64,000 nucleotides of DNA. It comes from Megaustenia siamemsis (Eukaryota; Mollusca; Gastropoda; Stylommatophora; Ariophantidae). The stretch spans positions 34,779,534-34,843,533 of the forward strand of contig JAVIAB010000092.1 in the NCBI GenBank assembly GCA_032433765.1, in the 5' to 3' direction. This document shows positions 58,270 through 64,000 of the stretch, in pieces. The stretch's first letter is position 1. Each line of letters opens with the position of its first letter. The notes under the pieces were generated by a model, which did no database searches, was not told where the DNA came from, and was given only the letters and a program-made list of their open reading frames with translations. Both the position numbers and the translations under genes were made by a program.

Positions 58270-58650
58270 ATCATCATCCTGTAGCGTGTCATTTGCAGAA
58301 CGTTGTATTCACCACAGCCCATCTGAAAGAATCTCTGTCTCTAGCCATTCTCCAACTTCTTATATTGTCTTGTTCAAGGTATTGTTGATGTTTTGACACA
58401 ACCTTCTTCTTGGTCTGTCCCTTATGAGTCGTTCAATAACCAAGCCTTGCATTATTTTCTGTTACCACAATGTTGTATTGTTTGTTGTTGTTTGTCATAG
58501 TGTCTGTTGACGGGTCCATATTTTAATTTCCTCAGCAGAATAGTGTTTATAAGTCAGTTCTTTTAAATGTTGATGACTTTTAATGTCTTCGTTGCTCTTT
58601 TTCATCATCCAAAGTATGTTTTTAAAGATTTTTCTGTAGCATTATTTTCC
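58270..58650 (-). mobile_element. LINE family G 3' fragment, minus strand
   Basis: Starts near agaacgttgtattcaccaca and includes cttcttcttggtctgtccct (RDRPRRR on the minus strand) and gagtcgttcaataaccaagc. Matches 51370-51590. Confidence 0.75.
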
Positions 58651-58689
58651 AATACCGACCTGATTACACCAAAAATCATGTGCTGAAGG

Positions 58690-59400
58690 TCTGTAAAATG
58701 TATGGTCACTAACACCATATCCCCTATACACCGCTTGGCGGGACGGGACTCTTTACTTTTATTTTACTTATTTAGCTTCCAATGAGCTGATTTTCTTCCT
58801 TGCTGTTTTCGAAATTTACTATGATTCAAACCAAATGTTGCTATCGGGAAAATACACGGGCTTAGTAAAGTTTAATTCTGTTGCCTTGCTGGTATTGTGT
58901 TACATGTTCATCATGGTGTTTAGTTTGTTGTTACTAATTCTATGAGTTATATACGTTTTCCTTGTCATGATTTATTGACAGTCTGCAATCAGTAGTTTAC
59001 CGTTGCTTGCTCTTTGGTTTAGGCCACCTAACATCTTAGTTCCCTGTTGCGTCGTGAGCCCGATACCAGGCTGTTCCAGCTCATGCCTTTGATACCGTTG
59101 TTGACTGAGCCGATTCTCCGTCCTTTCCACCAGCAGCTCTGTGTTACATTAGAAGGGGCTTCCCTTCTTTAAAGTGCCCTGGCCAGTTAGGCTGGTCGAC
59201 CAAAGCTGTTGCCAGAGTAGGAGGTAGAGAGTGTGATTGTGGCGCTGCCGTACATAAGAAGAAACTATGAGCCATAGGTGGACTGACTGGGTAGCAGCGG
59301 AGGAAATAGGCTGTACAGCCGCCCCTGAGGATGTGACTGCCTACTGTTGTGAGGGACTATCCTTTACACACTCCTACCTTACCCCACTCAGTCAACTACA
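58690..59400. other. Unclassified GC-richer stretch
   Basis: Part of it (58950-59045) resembles 35600-35690, so it includes dispersed repeat. The piece at 59060-59350 is GC-richer than its surroundings; no tRNA box or frame was recognised. Confidence 0.4.
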
Positions 59401-59477
59401 AGCAGCTTAATTTATCATTATAGCATCTTTAGCTATATGTAGCCGTGTTTATTACTATATTATCGTCAGTTGTGTCT

Positions 59478-59492
59478 GCATATATATGTATA

Positions 59493-59531
<39 letters not shown>
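59478..59531. repeat. (TA)n microsatellite
   Basis: About 54 bp of TA with G interruptions at the start. Confidence 0.95.
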
Positions 59532-59534
<3 letters not shown>

Positions 59535-59724
59535 CATACTTATGTCATTCATAAATTTATAACCAATAATGTAGGCTAATCTTTAATACATTATAGCCAT
59601 CTAATGATGGCTAAAGTCACACATATGTATGTGTTATATATAAACACATAAATACACAAGGTAATAATGGTCATCCACGAGATTTTGGAACAAATTAACA
59701 TTTTAATAAAAATAAAACAAGAAA

Positions 59725-60170
59725 AAAAACATCTTCATTCCAACATTGTGTTATAAATGCCAGACCTGGATATTTGACTCGAGAACAATAAGAAAAATAA
59801 TCAACACCGAAATAAAATCTGTTAGACGCATAACATGAAACGGCCTGAGAGATAAGACTAGGAGTTAACTATGAAAAAATGAAAGGAATAATTCCCGTCA
59901 TAGGATTCATAAAGAAACAATAGATAAACATGTTTGACACATGATAAGAGAAAGTTCCAAAATTAAACAAAACAGCCTTCAACAAGCGCTACGAAAACCC
60001 CAGACTCAAAGGTCGACCATTAAAATGGTGAATAAATAGAATAATAGAAGCACCAGCAGGAGAGACCAACAGAAGATGAAAAGACTACATACTATATCTA
60101 CCTCGAAGCTGAAAGACGAATGAAGAGGGAAATAAGAAGAAAAAGAACTATTCAGTCTAAATTATTAAAT
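59725..60170 (+). mobile_element. LINE family F relic, second copy
   Basis: CQTWIFDSRTIRKIINTEIK, then NKRYENPRLKGRPLKW and a TNRR..KDYILYLPRS-like end. Parallel to 54370-55090 but with many stops, and without the SINE. Confidence 0.8.
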
Positions 60171-60325
60171 TATATTGTATTTATATATCAGAACGAAATT
60201 AAATTTTGTTATTTATTTTCAGCCTGCTTGTTTGTTTCTTTTTTGGATAATTTTTGTTTTCTAGCATGAACTTAGAAGAATGAAGAATGCATGAATTGTT
60301 ATTAATAACATACATTTTTCCACAG

Positions 60326-60381
60326 ACAATGTGAAAACGGCAAATTTGTAGAATACTCTGGTTTAACTTCTGATTGCACTG
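60326..60381 (+). CDS. Exon 15: end of TIL/E-like module (last visible)
   Basis: A 56-bp exon from tttttccacag to gtaagt, entering phase 2 and leaving phase 1. It encodes KQCENGKFVEYSGLTSDCT and the first base of the next codon. C.C-like spacing with NGKF resembles the C..C.C..G.W.C end of linker modules. The next exon lies past 64000. Confidence 0.82.
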
Positions 60382-60574
60382 GTAAGTAAGAAGATACAAA
60401 AGTAATACATTTTCAATTATTAAATTCATTGCTCTTGTCCTTATTTAGATATCGATTTTAACAATCATCATTATAGTACTAGGCAAAGCCAGTTTGTATA
60501 TATAGATGCAATATCTTCCTTGAGTACGTAGGACGATTTCACTTAAATATAACTTCATTTGTTATAGCTATTTT

Positions 60575-60700
60575 TGATAGCAGATAGTTACTGTATAGCA
60601 GCATTTGGTTATTGTGTAGCAGCACGTAACGATTGTATAGCGGCATATAGTTATTGTATAGCAGCACGTAACGATTGTACTGCAATACATAGTTACTCAG
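60575..60700 (+). repeat. Small 21-bp tandem repeat, about 6 units
   Basis: Units alternate tagcagcacgtaacgattgt-a and tagcggcatatagttattgt-a. Unrelated to the 18-20 kb array despite the same period. Confidence 0.85.
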
Positions 60701-60984
60701 CATTACAGTTTAGTTGCAGTTTAAAGATGAAAATATTCAGCCACGTTGGATTGAAACTTTTGATGACCATCAATGTTTCATTGATAACTTTCTCGTAATT
60801 GCTGGATATCTTAGTGTAATGGTTCCCATCAATCTTGCCTTTCGTTGTTCATGATCACTTTCTTCTACAAAATCACGCGTGAAAGAGTTTGATAATTTAC
60901 CGAACTTCCGTTGTGTGTGTATGTGCTTACACTTGCAATGGCGTTTCATATATTTTCTCTCCTGACACCCATTTAAGGTTGTGT

Positions 60985-61070
60985 TAATCTGGAGGTCATC
61001 GATTGGGATAGAATCTGACCTCTTGTTCCCAATTGACTAATTTACTAACCACTGCGGCACTGTGTTTGAA
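60985..61070 (-). mobile_element. tRNA-like SINE head, minus strand
   Basis: On the minus strand tgccgcagtggttag (A-box-like, + 61044-61058) and ggtcagattctatccc (B-box-like, + 61005-61020). Body not traced. Confidence 0.55.
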
Positions 61071-61109
61071 AAATTATAAAATAACGACATATCGGAATAC
61101 AATTATGAA

Positions 61110-63140
61110 TATACACTGTCATCATTATCATGTGCCATACCAACTGGCGTAGACGATCATTTCCTTTCATAATATTATGTCCACGGTGCATCGTATCAAT
61201 TCTGTTGGTAACTGTTTTCCATGCCGCGACGCCAAACTATCTAGTTATCTTTTTCTTTTGTGTTCTGCGACTTCTTTTTGCCCGTATTTTGCCAGTTGTA
61301 ACCAAATATTTTTTTCATTTTCCTCAATTTTCCTCTTCTCATTCAGAAAAATGTTTATTATTTCTTTTTGATGTTTTTATGGGCTCTTTATTTTTGCAGG
61401 CCTCATTGAAAATTTCCTTTTTTTGCTTCATCTTTCTTCTGAGAAATCCCTTCTCTGTAGCCTCTAATCGTCATTTTATTTCTTTGTCTATTGTCCAATT
61501 TTCGCTTTGATTGTTCAGAATGTGCTCTATATAGCAACAATGAAATATCTTTCTTAATTCTATTGTAATAGAATTGTCGCACAAAAGCTTGTTCATTTTC
61601 TGAAATGCTATTTTGGCCTGAGCTATTCTACATTTTATTTCTGGGGTGCATTGTCCGTCAGATGTTATTAGTGTACTAAAGTATTTGACGCTTTGCACTT
61701 GTCGTTTCAAATTTGTCTCGCTTATATTTATGCTGTGCCACTAATATCTTCAATAATAAAGAAAAGACGATGGTCATACGTTGGACATGTGATGAGAAGA
61801 GATAATAATCGAATAGCAAAGCAAGCCCTCATATGGGAAACAACAGGTAAAAGAAAAAGAGGAAGACCCAGGGAGACACTGAGAAGAACATTGATGAGAG
61901 AGGCAAGAGCAGCAGGAATCGGCTCCCTCAATGAGATAGAACTGCTTGCACAGAACAGAGACAGATGGCGAGATTTGATAAAATATCTTTAAAAGAAAAC
62001 TGCTAGAACAAAAATTCATATAGGAGAAGGTGTATCTTGGTCTACGCCCTATGGGCCGGTTACGGCTCGAAAGGTCAATAGATAGATAGATAGATATTTA
62101 TGCTGCATGATTGTGATGATTGTTTTTTTTTTATATGACCATTATTTATGTTTCTTACTATTCAGACGGAAACTTTTCTCGTTGCTTCTTTTAATTGTTA
62201 TGTCTCGCATTTCTTTGTAGTTCATTTTCCGTCTCTGCTTTTAAAACTGTGTCATCGACGTAGTGCAGATTGTTCACGTTGTGACCGTTAACTTCAATTC
62301 CATTTTTGTCTACTAGAGATCTCATAATATCTTCGTTGCAAAGTGCGAACAAATCCGGCGCTAGAACACAGCCTTGTCTGACTCCTTGCTTTATATATTG
62401 CAACTTTCCTGTTTGGTTGCTAATTCTTACGCTGGTTATTTGTTGCTAATGCATTTTTGTATGATTATAAATCCTTGCCAGCAATGTTTAGTTTCACCAG
62501 CATATATTATAATTTCCACATGCTTTACTTTGTCAAATGCTTTCGTGTAGCCATGTGTATGAATCACATGAATAGATCGTTCTATACCTCTATATTTCTT
62601 TCTGTTAATGTTCTCAGATACATTATTGATGCCTTAACCTTTCACAAATAAACATTGTTCCTCACTTATTTCTGATTTTTTTTTATTTCTGGAAAGTTTC
62701 ATGGCGATTCATAGAAATATTTGGTCAAGAGACTACGAATGCGATGATCTTCACAATCATTGGGGCCTGATTTCTTCGGTATGACTCAAAAGACAGACTT
62801 TAGTAGCTCTTCAGGCATGTGGCCACTGTTATATATGTCACTGAGCAGTTTAGCTACGTCCATGTATTCCCAGATCTCCAAATGTATCTATATCTTAGAC
62901 TCTTATAGTATATGGATTTTTAGCCTTATTTCTTTTAATGCGTTGAATTTTCTGTCCCACTTCATCTGCTTTATTGGTGATTATGTACCTTGGTTTGTAT
63001 TGTTTAGCTCGGGTCTTTCATCATCATAGAGTTGATTTCTATATTATGTCCATCATTCCATTATCTTCTCCTGTCCCAATATTATATTATCTTCCTTTGA
63101 TTTCACACATCCTGAAACATTTACTTAATTTCTTCGTGTT
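61110..63140 (-). mobile_element. LINE family B, minus strand, interrupted by LINE A
   Basis: Minus-strand pieces from 5' to 3': WEYMDVAKLLSDIYNSGHMP (about 62870-62810), KQGVRQGCVLAPDLFALCNE and NLHYVDDTVLKAE (62400-62230), then CTPEIKCRIAQAKIAFQKM (61660-61600). The 3' end is near 61120. Extensively broken. Confidence 0.85.
61736..62093 (+). mobile_element. LINE family A, nested in LINE B, 12-bp target duplication
   Basis: Reads RRWSYVGHVMRRDNNRIAKQ, GRPRETLRRTLMREARAAG and RDRWRDLIKYL-stop, then ggctcgaaaggtcaatagat with five ATAG units. atatttatgctg flanks both sides (61724-61735, 62094-62105). Very well kept for its length, so probably the youngest insertion here. Confidence 0.95.
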
Positions 63141-63147
63141 AATTCAT

Positions 63148-64000
63148 TTAACAGTAATTTTAGAACAATAAGCCTAATGAGCCAGGTAACCAAGATTTTA
63201 CTAAAAATTATATAAGGAAGAATTCAGAATAAAATTAATACAGAATTAGATGAGCAGCAATTTGGATTCAGGAAAAAACAGTGGGACAAAAGAAGTCATA
63301 GTCAGCATGAGGACATTGATTGAAAAGTACATAGAAGTAAACAAACCAATATATGCCTGCTTCATAGACTACACCAAAGAATTTGATAGAATACACCATA
63401 ATCAACTTATAGACGGCCTAAAAGATATAAATCTGGACGACACAGACACACGATTAATATGTAATTTGTACTGGGAGCAAACAGCAATAATAAAATATAA
63501 CAAGGAGAACTCTACACCCTTTGATATAAAAGAGGAGTAAGAAAAGGATGCATCCTATCACCAAGCTTGTTCAATCTTTACACTGAGCAAATCTTTAAAA
63601 ACATTACAGAGATACCAGGTTTAAACATTAATGGAAAGATAATCAATAACCTAAGATATGCTGATGATAGTCTACAACTAGCAGAAAATCCTAAAGATCT
63701 ACAACAATTACTTAATGTAATAAACATGACAAGCAAAAAATATGGACTAGATATGAATATCAAAAAGATTAAAACTATGATCATAAACAAAGAAAATTCT
63801 CAAGACCTACAAATAAATATCAAAGTTGAAGGAATACATCTGGAGACAGTCCAGAGTTACAACTACCTAGGACATACTATAACTAAAGATGGACAATGTA
63901 CTCCTGAAATAAACAAAGGAATAATTATGGCAAAAAGTAATTTTAATGCCATGAAAAATATATAACATCAAAACAAATAAAACCAGGGTGTCAACTAAAA
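63148..64000 (+). mobile_element. LINE family C RT, runs off the window
   Basis: INTELDEQQFGFR, CFIDYTKEFDRIHHNQLIDG, then a frameshift, FNLYTEQIFKNITEIPGLNI, NNLRYADDSLQLAE and YNYLGHTITKDGQC. The catalytic YADD is at about 63655-63668. One frameshift near 63540 and a stop at 63963. 5' truncated at the same block (aattttagaacaataagcct) that is present inside the 41.8 kb copy. Confidence 0.92.

Larger units (their letters stand above)
1587..60381 (+). other. Large spliced VWD/C8/TIL secreted-protein gene (both ends outside window)
   Basis: Fifteen plus-strand exons total 2227 coding bases, and the reading frame continues across every inferred junction. Domain order is VWD (end only), C8, TIL, cysteine-rich E-like linker, VWD, C8, TIL, E-like linker, TIL-like. 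Known proteins with repeated D assemblies (hemocytin, zonadhesin, IgGFc-binding protein, SCO-spondin, gel-forming mucins, VWF) are secreted, disulfide-rich and act in clotting, mucus, matrix or defence. Which of these roles applies here is not shown by the sequence. No signal peptide, first exon, promoter or poly(A) site is visible, so the gene continues on both sides. Introns average about 4 kb and are filled with LINEs, SINEs, MITEs and minisatellites. Junctions were read by eye and need transcript support. Confidence 0.85.

Noticed and set aside
61693..61992. 99-codon frame with ATG
   Set aside because: The first 20 or so residues come from the antisense of LINE B; the rest is nested LINE A. 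It is not a natural gene.
1..64000. CRISPR arrays, operons, phage or plasmid features
   Set aside because: The tandem arrays have no spacer structure, and the genes are spliced and eukaryotic.

Overview
The window looks like AT-rich nuclear DNA of an animal, most likely a gastropod or other mollusc. That guess rests on short exons separated by kilobase introns with GT/AG borders, a secreted von Willebrand D/C8/TIL protein, and many non-LTR elements of the endonuclease-reverse transcriptase type that are common in molluscs. No sequence search was possible, so the species is inference. There is no bacterial-type operon, CRISPR array, rRNA or clearly intact tRNA gene.

The backbone is one large plus-strand gene whose 5' and 3' ends both lie outside the window. 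I could string together 15 exons (1587-1719 to 60381), about 740 codons over roughly 59 kb. All 14 internal junctions keep one reading frame. In order they encode the end of a first VWD domain, a C8 domain, a TIL module with a cysteine-rich E-like linker, a complete second VWD domain, a second C8, a second TIL/E module and a further TIL-like cysteine-rich stretch. This is the D-assembly layout of hemocytin, zonadhesin, IgGFc-binding-protein, SCO-spondin and mucin-type secreted proteins. I cannot tell which of these it is.

Almost everything else is intronic repeat. Non-LTR families are given working letters here. A has an FADD box and a 3' tail of ATAG repeats. B has a YVDD/YGDD-type box and a tail of ATG repeats. 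C has a YADD box, an AP-type endonuclease and an ATG tail. F and G are seen mainly as C-terminal ends. E carries RNase H and a zf-RVT-like tail. Several copies have target-site duplications visible by eye (18542/19338, 22644/25152, 27654/28484, 61724/62094). Other mobile DNA includes a mariner element with one stop codon in its transposase (7664-8992), a pair of TTAA-flanked MITEs (900-1162 and 40062-40320), a head-to-head pair of Penelope-like copies with a hammerhead-like core (44740-47480), and several tRNA-derived SINE candidates.

Tandem repeats are prominent: 27-bp (5143-5450), 40-bp (14300-15388), 52-bp (16262-16725), 21-bp (18300-20690), about 40-bp (26190-26825), about 45-bp (56250-57240) and a second 21-bp array (60575-60700), plus long TA and TG microsatellites. 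The 21-bp array at 18-20 kb has been invaded three times by LINE sequence. An orphan piece of a multiple-EGF-like protein (25876-26187) sits in the intron between the first TIL exon and the second VWD exon.

I found no convincing new multi-gene system. The most interesting items are the Penelope palindrome with its ribozyme-like core, the MITE insertion whose removal exactly restores a LINE reading frame, the LINE-invaded minisatellite, and the orphan EGF fragment.
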